Origin: Anseranas semipalmata
Lineage: Eukaryota > Chordata > Aves > Anseriformes > Anseranatidae
Direction of reading: 5' to 3'
Assembly: GCA_013399115.1 (NCBI GenBank)
Contig: VXAA01003855.1
Location: forward strand, 80,844 to 144,843
Length of the DNA stretch: 64,000 nt
Program-made: the position numbers and the translations under genes
Part shown: positions 37,981 to 49,100 of the stretch, in pieces
Layout: each line of letters opens with the position of its first letter
How positions within the stretch are numbered: position 1 is the stretch's first letter
The notes under the pieces: generated by a model
Database searches by the model: none
What the model was told of the DNA's origin: nothing
What the model saw: only the letters and a program-made list of their open reading frames with translations

Positions 37981-39901
37981 ATAAGTGCTTGAACACATGT
38001 AAATAATTTTACTGCCTACTCGAAGAAGGTGTAAATTACCCCATCAGCCCCTCTTCTTTGTACTTGTTTTTGCTCTGCAAGAATATAAAGGAACGGAGAG
38101 TGGATTTCTTCTGCAGTCCAGATGGTTATCAGCCTGTGCCCCTGTAGCGTGAGAATTGATCACTCTCACCATTTGTAAGCTGGCTGGTGTAACGGGTGTT
38201 AAAAGCAAGACTTCAGGTGAGGAATAAGCAACAGAAGTAGACCATCTACTAAGACACCAGTGCTCCAGCCTGCAGCATTAGAATGGTGAGCGTGAATTTA
38301 GCTCCCTGTTTAATGCATATGGAGCTATCAGATTATAAGCACGTCTATAAATTACTGTATTTTACTATACTGGAGATGTGCTTGGAAGCTGACAGAAGAC
38401 AGACTAGAAACTACGCTGGGATCTCTCAGAGACAAATTTTGATGGTTTACGTGGCTCTGTTTAATCTGCTTTCAGCTGTTGAGTTCAAGAAGTTTTTGTT
38501 GGTGTTTATTTTCACGCAGAGAGGGAGACCAAGGTTGGGAATGCTTGCCAGATTTGAGCCAGCAGAGCAGTGGCAGAGATGGGAGCAGCGCCAGGTCTCA
38601 CTCCCAAGTCAAAATTCACCCTCTGTGGTCCGTGGCCATTCTGGCCACTGAGGGGGCAGACTGCCAGAGAGGAAGAGTCCGCCATGCCTGATCAGCACCT
38701 ACTGAAAGCAGCAAAGCCTTCCCGCTGATTTCAACAGTCAGTCCAGCAGGCAAAACCCTGTCCTCATTTTGTAACACAGCACTCATTTTCCTTACTTTAT
38801 TCTGCTTGGTAAATATCTTTGTTAGTTCAAGACAATGCTGTTAGCTTTCACAGAGAAGAAAACTGGAGAGATAAAAAGAGCCCATTTTCTTCCACTGTGG
38901 GTACGACAATAAAAGAGAAGATGGAGAGGGGAAAATAAAAAACAGCATCCAAAAAAAGAAAAATTGTATAAGCAGGATTAGTTTTCTTTCATGGAGAGTA
39001 CAGAAAAGCATTTTCAGGACCTACTGATAGCTATGTACGCTGTGCTGCAAAATCCGTTCAGCTGCAAAGCCAACCCTCTCATGCCCTTGTTTTCACAAAA
39101 CCAACAGCTTCTTTTTAAGAAAGGGCAAAGAAGGTGGCATACAAGTTTAGCAAATGCAGTGCTGCACATGAAAGAATTATTTATGAACGGCAGTTTCTGA
39201 AGCACTTTGAGCAGCGCCGGTCTGCACCCCCAGGAAAGCCTCCTGCAACTGAACTGATTCAGCCTCACAAAGCAAATGGTCATGCAGTGGGGGCAGGCGA
39301 CTACAGAGGGCTTTTTGGAGAAACTAACTTCCCAGGAAGGTGACAGGGCAGGGAGAGAGGGAAATGAGAGAAGAGGCAGTCCATCTAGGGAAAAGCAGTT
39401 AACGTATTTTATAGCACTTTATATCTTCAAAACACAATGCGAGCGTTGAATTATGGTATCAACCCATGGGTGGAGAGATCTGGCTCCTCCACCCCCTCAT
39501 TTTAGCGCTAGCCAGACTGAATTAGAAAGGCTGCACGCTGATTTTCAGTAACCAGAAGCCAGGTGGTCCTAGGTCATATTGCTTTTTGGCTTTTTTTTTT
39601 CCTTTTCTGTGAAGACTGTCTCCCCTTCTCACAAGCTTCAGAGATGCTGCTGAAACCCGGCAGAGACCTGATGGGCACTGTGAAGCATTGTGTCTCTTTC
39701 CGAGTTGCCAGCACAGCACACCTGGCCTGGCCCAGTCTCTGTAGCTTATTGGGCTGTTTTAGGTCTACTGCTGATCAATCGAAGCTCTCTTTAGACATGG
39801 TACTTTTATATTAATTGAGTGAAAGCAAAAATACACTGTCAGCCAGCACATAGGAAATTATGATCGATGTTTATACAGGGAGTGATTTATTTATTATGTT
39901 G

Positions 39902-39941
39902 TTATCAGTAAAGGAGCATGCAGATCATGTGAAGTTATCAG
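39902..39941. promoter_or_regulatory. Paired GATA sites around an E-box
   Basis: TTATCAG (39902-39908) and TTATCAG (39935-39941) lie 33 bp apart with an E-box CATGTG (39926-39931) between them. GATA/E-box composites are typical of blood-cell enhancers. Such short motifs also arise by chance. Confidence 0.25.
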
Positions 39942-41518
39942 ACAGCTCTGCCCGTGTCGGCCTGATTTTCCCAGCAATGTTTTCTTTCTTGCCTCATCTT
40001 GTGAAGTGTGCATCAAAACTCCAGCTAGATTTCCACATTACAGCCTTCCTTTGGGCAACTTACTGCTTGCATGGCATGGCAAGGGGAATAAGATGGATGC
40101 AGAAGCCACACATGAACATTTCAAACTCTTCTCAGATCTTTTTTTAAACCTTTGATATGTTGTGGTCTGGCTGCATCGAGTTTAACTTCTTACCTAGCTG
40201 CGGTCAATGTGCATCCTGCCCAGCAGTAGCCTGGGGTCTGCAGTGTGTTTTCTGCAGGAATAACTCCGTATTCCGCAAAAGATAAGCCTCAGCCTGGCAT
40301 TTTAGATGGTGGTTTGTATGTTTCTGAGCAGATCTACACCTGTCTGCAGTCCCTAAAGAAAACTCTGACCTCAGTAATCAGACCCCAATTCAATGAGAGG
40401 GGAGAGAATTTAAGTCCTTCATAAATAAGTAAATGCTACTTCTTGCGTCTGTGTGGCACTGTGCTACAGGGGCAGTTGAAAGCTAGTGGAAACTCTTGCT
40501 GCTGCCATGCAGACGTCCCTTCCTTAGGTCAGCCCTGACCCTTTCTCAGGCTCAGTCTCAATTCCTGCTCCGACTCAGATTCAGTTCTGTGTGCAGCTGT
40601 GGTTCTGGGACTTTCCAAAGCCGCTCTCTGGGAATCTGGCATAGCAGCAGAACACAATTCGCTGTGTGTGACCTCTTGCTAAAACAGAAAACAGGGTTGC
40701 CTATCTGTTGAAGAAGTAAAAAAAGCAAAACAAAACAGTACAAATCTCCCAGATTTCTTTTAGGGCTCGGTAAGACAAGGGTAATCAGATCTCATGGAGT
40801 GGTGTGCCAGGAAGGAAATTTCTTCCCATGTGCAGCATACAATCAGCCAGGTGCAATATGAGGAAGGGAGGTTCGTCTTCCTCTGAAGCACAAGGTATTA
40901 GCCCCTGCCAGAGGCTGTGTACCAGAGATCTGATCAGATATGGCAAATTTTATGTTCCTATGCACAGTGTGAAGCTTTCATTTCTACGCAACACATTGTA
41001 ACAAGTTAAACAATGAGTCATCTCACAAGGGGGAAAAGGAAAGAAAGCTGTTATCTCCCAGTGGATTGGAGATAATCTGTCTACCTAGGTATAAACAGCT
41101 CTTCACCGTGCTGTCTTCTCTCCAGGAGAAGGACGCTGTTTTAAATTCGGCTATAAAACAGATATTGAATTGTCACACCTCCCAGACCTCTCTGCGTGGG
41201 CCCAATAGAGGTGGCTGGCAAAAGATCTCTGACTTTTATGGTGACTTGGTTGGGCCCCTGTGACTGAACACAAGGCTGTATGGGCTGGCTGGGGGAGAGG
41301 GAGTGCCACGCTCTCCTTGGGCCCTGGAAAGTCCATGCCCAGTGCAACACACCTGCTATTTTACAATAAGGTGCCATACCACCTTCACGTGGCTAGAGAT
41401 GCACTGGTAATACTTTACTGCTGTACAGGAAACACAAGATAAAGCAGTTCTAAAGATGCCAGAGCCTCAGCACTTATTTTCCTCTCCAGTGCAGGAAGAG
41501 CAGCTACCAGCATAACTG

Positions 41519-41545
41519 CGTCTGCGGGAGAGGGGGGCGGTCCGA
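41519..41545. promoter_or_regulatory. GC-box and CpG cluster upstream of exon 3
   Basis: It contains CTGCGTCTGCGGGAG and then GGGGGGCGGTCCGAAGG, that is four or five CpG with an SP1/KLF-type GC-box (41532-41540), 0.57 kb before exon 3. It could be part of a promoter or a splice-proximal element. There is no direct support for a transcription start. Confidence 0.25.
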
Positions 41546-42113
41546 AGGCACCTTTCTAAAACAATACCCACTTACAGATACACTGTTACTGAGACTGTGT
41601 GTAGCAGCCATTCTTTACAGTCCACACCCACCTACAGGAAGTAGGGCTGTAGGTGTCTCCTATCCAACTACTCTTTGTTATACTTGATCTGTTGCTTTAC
41701 CAGGGGCGTGAAGACGCTCCTCTCTTCTATGAGAGGATACACACCAAGGATGGATTGGGCCAACAGCTTAGTCTCCTGCCTGCTCTGCACCTCAGAAGCA
41801 GCAGCTGGGGGATGATTCCATCTCACAGTGGAAACCTGGAATGAAATAATATCCTAGAAGCCTTTTTCAGGTTGCTGAGGCAGTTCTTGTTTTTCGGAAT
41901 GTCCAAAATAAGCCGAGATGCCTAAACTAATAAAGTGTCGCACAGTCCAGTGCTTAGCGTAATCCTGCATTACCTTGACATCCCTCTCCCACACCTTTTT
42001 CGGAGACTTTGCATGTTATGGTGTGCGGAGAAATGGGGTTTCACTCGTATTTGCATATATTCCTATGCATCGTCTCAATTTTATAACACAATCATGGTCT
42101 TTTCCTGCCACAG

Positions 42114-42278
42114 GTTTGCAGCCCGTTTACTGGAGCAGGGATGATGTGGCACAGTGGCTCAGGTGGGCGGAGAAGGAGTTTTCCTTGAGGCCGATTGAGA
42201 GCAACACTTTTGAGATGAATGGCAAGGCTCTGCTGCTCCTGACCAAAGAGGACTTTCGATACAGGTCTCCTCATTCAG
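42114..42278 (+). CDS. ETV6: ETV6 exon 3: first part of the PNT (pointed/SAM) domain
   Basis: This is an internal coding exon of 165 bp. It follows a pyrimidine-rich acceptor ending in CCACAG (AG at 42112-42113) and is followed by the donor GTGAGG at 42279. The frame starts with the last two bases of a split codon, then [15 protein letters not shown], and ends in RYRSPHS plus the first base of a glycine codon. It encodes helices 1-4 of the PNT domain, through which ETV6 forms head-to-tail polymers on DNA and recruits co-repressors in the nucleus. Human Ala93, one of the two residues known to sit in the polymer interface, is kept (NGKALLLL), and so is the reported SUMO-acceptor lysine in LLTKEDF. 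Compared with human ETV6 as I recall it, changes are few and conservative (I to V, K to R, N to K, D to E). The length equals the human exon. The paralogue ETV7 is unlikely because exon 5 is clearly of ETV6 type. Confidence 0.97.
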
Positions 42279-45200
42279 GTGAGGATTTCTTACGGAAGCT
42301 GTGACTGAAAAGAGAGAAGAAGCTGCAGCAAAATCTGGAGAGGGACAGAGGAGGATTACAGAGTCATATTTGTTAGGGTGGACCAGGCAGGGGAGGAGAT
42401 AAGGGACAGAGATGCTTGCTTCTATGAGGCAAGGACAAAAAGGACAAGGAGGGGGGAGAAATCCAGATACACCTGAGTTGTAGGCAAATTTGAATGCAAC
42501 TCGAAACCCAAACATGCAACCTGTTTCTCCCTGCAGAACTCAAAGAAAGCAAGCTTCTCTGGCAGCACTTCATGACTTCCAGCTCTTCCCCATAAAGGCT
42601 TATCTTTTCACAGACCCAACTACAGCAGCAAGTTAATCAAGTGCTCCAGCCTCTTAAGAAGCCAGTATTAGTATTCTGCCTCATAGTTGGCTTGGCTGAC
42701 GTGCTGCTAAAAGTGACTGCAAAACTCATCCCTAGGGGAACTTTCCTCTATTTTACAGCCCCTGTGGGCTTTACTTTACTTTACTATATTCTCTCACGTG
42801 CTGGAGTCCGGCCCAAGGCAGAACACAGACAGGTGTGTGAATCAGTCTGCCTATTGCTCAAATTATGTCTTCATTTATTCACAAAGAAGATTTAGAAATG
42901 TGTATGTGGCCTGCCTGTATTTATATCCCCTGTGGTCTGTCTGCTCCAGCTTTATAGTCAGAGTAAGCCTCTGCCCTCCTTTGTCAGGGATGTTTAACTA
43001 AGAACAGAATTGTGAGCTTTTCTTATGACCATACAAGGTACTCCTGTTAAATATAAAGGTTTGTAATTCAATCACCATAGGTTATTGAAGAATTTGGACC
43101 AAGTGGTGACAGAACTGCTGTTGTGAGGCTTCCAGCGCAAGGCTCACTCAGTGCAGAAGTACAGCTGGTGCTGCTTGGCTCTGGCTGATAAACAAGCAGG
43201 GGCACTACTTCTGCATCAAGCTGCTTGGTGACTCCCTTAAATGCACCCCTGCAACCGTCCTCCTGCCGAATCTGTCTCCCACACTACAGCTTATGTTTAT
43301 TCTATAAAAAGTTTTCAAAGCATGTGCTTTAAACCAAGACTAATTTTGTATGGAAGGAGATGCCAAACATCAATGTTTATCACCAATATAATACAGTAGT
43401 GAAAACTGATGCCTGGAAACATCCTTTGTTTAATTTGGTACACCATTTTGAATCATTTCATGACAAAATTAGCCCCGCTTTAAGGCAAAAGGAGTATCAA
43501 AAGTGGGCAAGGACTGTAAAGGACAACTTTGTGTATCTTATTTGCTACTCCCCTTATCATCCCAATGCCTTGCTGCCTACAAGTTATGCCTCTACTCTTC
43601 CCTTTGTGTGCTGTGAGGGCACTTGCAATGAGTAGCATAAAAATGTTTGTAGGCTGGAGATAGAGCATTCCCAGAGAAGAGCCTCTGGCTTGTAAATCCA
43701 CTCAGTGGAGAAAGTTAAACTCTTGTTTACCTAAATTTGGGTTTAAATGGCCTCCGCCCTCTCTCTTTCTCTTCTCTTTCTCTCCAGGTATTCCTCACTG
43801 ATAATAAAAATTTTAGAGGATATCTCAGTCCCTAAAAATGTAAGTGGCTATAGGTAAAGGGACATTACCTCAACATTTCCCAGAAATAAACTACACGTGA
43901 AATCTAAGAAGAAGTATGAAATAATGTTTGCCATAGAGCTTTAAGTTTGTCAGGACCGTAGGTACATAAAAGCTGTATCCTTTCCACTCATGGTTAAAAC
44001 AGTAGAACAGCATCCACTCCCCCCAGTGGTCCTAGCAATAAAGTGGGCTTACAGCCCCACAGCTATTCTCCTATTTAGTGCTGGTGGGGGAAAGGGAGAG
44101 AGCAGAGGAGGGAGAGGGTGAGAAGAGACTTTTCACTTTTGTAGCTACTACAATTGCATCTTTGTGGTGCATAAATATAACTGTTTTATTAGGTAAAAAA
44201 AAGACAGCCAACTTTATGGATGTTTTCACTAATCTGTCAGGCCAAATTGAAAGACGTACAAATTTGCTACCTTATTGCTTGGAGTGTTACGGCACTAGTT
44301 ATGATTATGCCACTATTGCATTCAAAGATGCAGATTATGTGGTAAAATCACTTTTTAGACTTTCATGTACTAAACATGGAAAAGGTAACTGGGTTCTCAA
44401 GGCTTTGTTTTTAATTAGATATTCAGGTATTACAATCACCTTTTAAAAATGCCCTAAAGTCACTGCTGAGACGGTAAAAGCAGCCAAGATGCTAAAAATA
44501 AAGGAAGCTGAACTGTGGAAAGCAGGATAGCTTTAACTATTTCATGTTAAGACACTAAACTTCCCCACAAGTAGAACATTGGCAGTTTATAGAGAAAATG
44601 GCTGAATGGCACACAGCTTGCAATCTAATAGGAACAACTACTAACCCTACACACACTTGAGAAAATGAGAAAACTCCTAGAAAATCCAAGGTTTCCTAGT
44701 TGAAACCTTACTAAGTTCCCATTCAGGTAACGTGCTACAGCTGTAACCTGTTCCTCTATAGTATGAGGTATGACAAACAGAAGAGAGGAAGCAGAATTAA
44801 AAGCTGGGAGACTTTCTACCCTGTGTTGTACCTTTTTACTTTGAAATGTGCAGCCAGTTACATCACACAAAACATGTAAGTACCTAAGTATTTCACGTAG
44901 ATGTTGCTGGAGGGAGGGCATCGATACAAGATGTAATACATAAGAAGACACAAAATAAGTAGTTAACGCATTCGTCTCCTAGATACTGCAGTGACGTGTT
45001 CCACTGAGGAAGGATATAACAATTCTGGTGACAGGGAATGGGGGGAAAAAGCAAGGAACAGCCTTCTTGCACCCCAAAAAGAAATGAGCATTTGGATCAA
45101 GTCATGCAAGAATATGTCAGCTTGGTGCAGTACAATTCACTGCAGACACTTCTGTGGAAGAATGGTACAATAGCAACTAACAGATTCTATTTGCCTATCC

Positions 45201-46043
45201 AGAGCGCCAAGTTCACTGCATTAAGTTCCTTAGTATGCATCGTATCCCTCTTCTAATATTGCCTGTTGCAGTGAGCCCCATACAGTTTCTAGTATCTAGA
45301 AATAACTAGCTCTGGGATCCCATTTGGGCTTTCCTGAAGTCCATCCTGGGACACCAAGAATGATGTACAGAAGTTCCTAAGGCAGCAATAGCACTCAATT
45401 ATCTCCAGAAGTTGTCACCACAGCAAGGGAGCTCAGGATAGTTAAATCTCTTCATTCTTCTCAAGTCTTTAAGTCCACCCCAAAGTAACTTCTCTTCTAG
45501 ACTGGAGTAGCACACTGCCTCAGCACTTGAGGCAACAGCGTTGCATGGAGAGGCTTTTCACCATCTTCTTCCTCCTTGCCACATAAAGCCTAAATTGGTC
45601 AGTAATTAACAAAGAGCACCACATTTGCTGCCAGCAGCTCACTGCATAATCATGGACTCTACATTTAAGAATTCTGTGTGCTGAGGTGTCTAGCTAAAAA
45701 ACTGAGGCTGTGATAAGAGCAGGTGAGACACAGAATTGACTACTGCTTGTAAAGATTTGGAACTCTTGGACAGGCAACTGTGTAGCCTGAAAAGACCCTG
45801 TAGCAGGGTAATAAAAGCTGCTTCTTCTTATTCTGCTGTTCTTCCACAGTCATACACAGAGGTGCGCAGCTTTCTTTTCTTTTTTTCCTTTCAGGGAAGA
45901 ACTTTGCAAAACAGTCAAATGCAGGCATGTTTGGATCTGAAAATAGCACCCAGGAGCCATGAATTCATGCATCAGATGGCTAAATGAGTCTTCTCAGCAG
46001 TATGTAGGTGTTCATTTCCTTTTTCCTGCTGTTTGTCTTTCAG
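42279..46043 (+). other. ETV6 intron between exons 3 and 4
   Basis: This intron is 3765 bp, from donor GTGAGG to acceptor TTTCAG. The exon 3 frame runs eight residues into it before a stop at 42302-42304, so retention would truncate the PNT domain. Two unassigned open frames of 91 and 122 codons (43360-43635 and 44078-44446) occur on the + strand. They match nothing I recognise and have no splice context tying them to ETV6. A short CTTTA run lies at about 42769-42785. I see no transposon in it. Confidence 0.85.
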
Positions 46044-46178
46044 GTGATGTTCTGTATGAACTCCTTCAGCATATCCTGAAGCAAAGGAAAGCTCGTATGC
46101 TGTTCCCACCTTTTTTCCACCCTGGGAACTCTATCCACGCTCAGCCAGAGGTCCTATTACACCAGAACCATGATGAAG
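46044..46178 (+). CDS. ETV6: ETV6 exon 4: end of the PNT domain and following linker
   Basis: This is an internal coding exon of 135 bp, the same length as I recall for the human exon. The acceptor is a long pyrimidine tract ending in TTTCAG (AG at 46042-46043) and the donor is GTAACT at 46179. Joined to the last base of exon 3 it reads glycine, then [15 protein letters not shown], then a linker with FFHPGNSIH and LHQNHDE. The first part is the last helix of the PNT domain. It keeps the valine equivalent to human Val112, the second known polymer-interface residue, so this protein should still polymerise (inference). The linker differs from human at several positions, as expected for an exposed segment. 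The exon ends after the first base of an aspartate codon completed by exon 5. Confidence 0.97.
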
Positions 46179-49100
46179 GTAACTCTGTCTCATTCTTATG
46201 GGAGCTATTATTACAGAGGTGACTTGGGTAAGGCTGTGAGGAATGATGTCATTTTCTTGCTCCAATACTTAAATGAAGCTACTTAAATAAAGTTACTTAA
46301 AATAAGTTACTTCAATAAAGCTACTCTTCTCCCTTTGTCTCAATAGCTATTAAAAATCAGCTGGTCTAGGGAGTCGACTGTCTATTCTCCACTTCTCTTT
46401 CATTATTTTGTCCTGCTTCCAAAACCTGCTTAAAGACTATACCAAATGTGGTTAAAAAAAATGCCAGAAGGTTGTATTGACACGATTGATTTGTTTTTTT
46501 TTCACTCTCAATTGGGTAGACAAAGGTGCTTCATGGACTTTTAGTATCCTGGAGATGCAGCTAGGTGGAATTGTTTGCAGAGTAGGAGGAAAAGGCAACC
46601 TCAGAGAGGAACGTCTAACTCAAACTCACTTAAAATGACTGTCTGTCATTGCGTTACGCCAAAGTTCCTGGCACTGAGCCCATCTTGTTGCTCAGCTTTT
46701 GAATTGGTTGAACAATTCATTTTGAGAAAAGGTTTTTTTTTTTCTGCAGGTTTTCTCTCATTTTTCCCATCAGCAGTATTTGCTTAGGTTATTAGTTAAC
46801 CTTCTAGCGTCCACACATACCATGCCTGTCACAGGTAGTGAAGAATAGATAGGTGTTTGTGACATTGCAGATTTGAGCTTCCTTTATTCAGTATCAGCAC
46901 AGATCAAAATGTAAGTATGTCTCCTTCGATGGAAATTTTAGATTTTATTTTCTTGAAAAATATACACACTAAAGAACTTCTTGGTTTTCTCCAAAAACAG
47001 AAGAATATAAAGCCTAAGCTTTTTAAGAGGTCCTTCCCATAAGGAAGAGAACAAAACAGAATTGGGTTAGGATGTCGCTCTAGTCTCTGTTCACTGGAGA
47101 AAAGATACACAAATTATTTCAGAATTCAATATGGGATTGCAAGACAACATTCAGGGATACTGTCAGACCCGTAGAAGGAGCCCATGGCCAGCCTGAGCAA
47201 GCCAGAATCAAAGGGCACCAGCAAAACTCTGAGACTAAGCCAAGAGCAGGACAGCAGCAGGTGGGATCAGGACACTCTAAAGTGTTTCCACACAGCTGTG
47301 TAAATATTTCAGATTAGAAGAGGGTGCTGCAGGTTAGCATGAGATTGAATTGGCTAAGCTATGCAAGAGAAAGTTGCCTAGTGTATTAAGATAGGCACTT
47401 TGCAGAGACCATTATAAAAATCTCTATTTTTTCCTGAAGGTTGGCATTCAACCATAGTTTTCCCTTTCTAAATTTCAAACAGAAGTACTAGCTGCCCTCT
47501 CGGGCACCCCTGCATTAAAGATATGGAGCAGGGAACAAAGGTGTCAAGTTTCAAACTAGAAAACTTAAAGAGAGGATTTCAGGGATGTTGAGTTGGCCTT
47601 TCACATGTGTCACTTAAAACATAAAGCCTTTGCAATCTAGTCCAACTTCTGTCAAAGCACAGGATGCTTAAGAAACCACTCTGATTTCTCCTTCATGATA
47701 CTCTCCTTTGTGACTGCAGCTAGTACCACTGTATTTGCTTGGAGAGCTATGTGCTGTTACTTAAAACTTTCTTTATAATGACGAAAATTAGTTTTTGTTT
47801 TGTTACAAGAGGAACTTCAAAACAAACAAAAAAGACTACAGCTTGCCTGCCACAGCCTCTGAGCAATCAGAAATTCTTTATGCTAGAAATTTATAGGCAG
47901 GTGAATTTATTTATGTACTTTGACATTCCTCTTTCTTCTTCCCATTCCACAAAGTCACTTGGGAGAAACTAGCACAATTAAGTTTACCATTTGCCCTCAG
48001 GAGAATGCAACTTAGTGAAAAAGAAGAATGAATGTGAGAGGCAGAACTTAACCCTGCCTAACTTACAAACTGAACAGAGGGGTCAGGTGTTTGGCTCAAT
48101 TTTGAGTAGTTAAATTTCACAGATGAATTTTTAGAATCTGTCCTTATTTCAGTGACCTTTTCCATTTTCCGCTACTGGCTGTTTTGCTTGTCTCTTGATG
48201 GATTATACACTTATGATCCTGCTTCTAAATGCTTTGATTTTAAGTTAGTTAATCCAGAATCATCTGATTCTGGATCATCATTTACATCTAGTGGCTTTTT
48301 GCTAACTCAAGCAAAAAGAGTTTGACTGAAATCAGTTGACAATATTTCAGAATATCTCCAAGGTGCATTGGCATTGGCTTGCAATCTGCCCTCCAGGCAT
48401 CAGTCTCTGTCCCTGTAGGGGGATGAGCAATGGTGAGTGAATTATCTACATCTCCAGTGGTCCTTCTGACTCAGCACTGAGTCATTTGATAGGATGCCAT
48501 ACAGGAAGCTTACACTGTCATTCCCTGCACTTCTTTTATGGGTAAGCACAGAGTGCCAAACTATGGGACTGTCACTCCAGCGATTGCTCACTCCCGGACT
48601 GAGTGCAGCCCCACCCATCCCTCTATGGATCAGATAGGTCAGCAATTTTCCTGAGCGCTGAATTCGCTTGCACAGATTTCCCTTCAAGAAAAGACTGTTG
48701 GTTGCTCAAAATGAAGAGCCACATTGAGGAATGAATCTATTCCTGCAGGAAATGATATACCATATGTGCTCAACTTACAGTCATCAGATGTGTGAAGGAA
48801 TGAATGTGATGAGGATTTTATTCTGTTCATGGCAATGGAACTTCTTGAAGCTGAATTTGAGTTGTTTTATGGTAAATAGCAACTTCAGCCATGAGGAGAT
48901 TCTTTAGTTAGGTATTTGAAAGTGAAGATCATGGAGGGAAGTGAATGCTGGTGTGTATCCATTTCTGGTTCTTCCTCTTGCCCTATCCTGGTTCAGGGTC
49001 ACCATGGTTTGGGAGCAGACAGAGAGGTCTGCTTCTGTCTGGAGCTTGTCAGAGCCAACTAAAAACTGCAAAGAGCTTGGTGGAAAGCACAGCAAGACAT

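Larger units (their letters stand above)
37482..42113 (+). other. ETV6 intron, segment immediately upstream of exon 3
   Basis: No coding sequence is supported in this segment. CpG dinucleotides stay unusually frequent for several hundred bases after 37482. There is a GTGC-rich short repeat at 37957-37980, a paired TTATCAG/E-box cluster at 39902-39941, and a G-rich GC-box at 41532-41540 about 0.57 kb before exon 3. Open frames of up to 122 codons (38283-38651) look random. The segment ends in the exon 3 acceptor, with a TCTTTTCCTGCCACAG tract. Confidence 0.65.

Noticed and set aside
43750..43790. Long pyrimidine tract ending in CCAG, like a splice acceptor
   Set aside because: The downstream frame closes quickly and shows no similarity to ETV6. 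Exon 3 to exon 4 joins perfectly without it.
43360..44446. Two open frames (91 and 122 codons) in the intron between exons 3 and 4
   Set aside because: Their translations resemble no family I know, they have no matching splice sites in frame with ETV6, and their length is within chance for this base composition.
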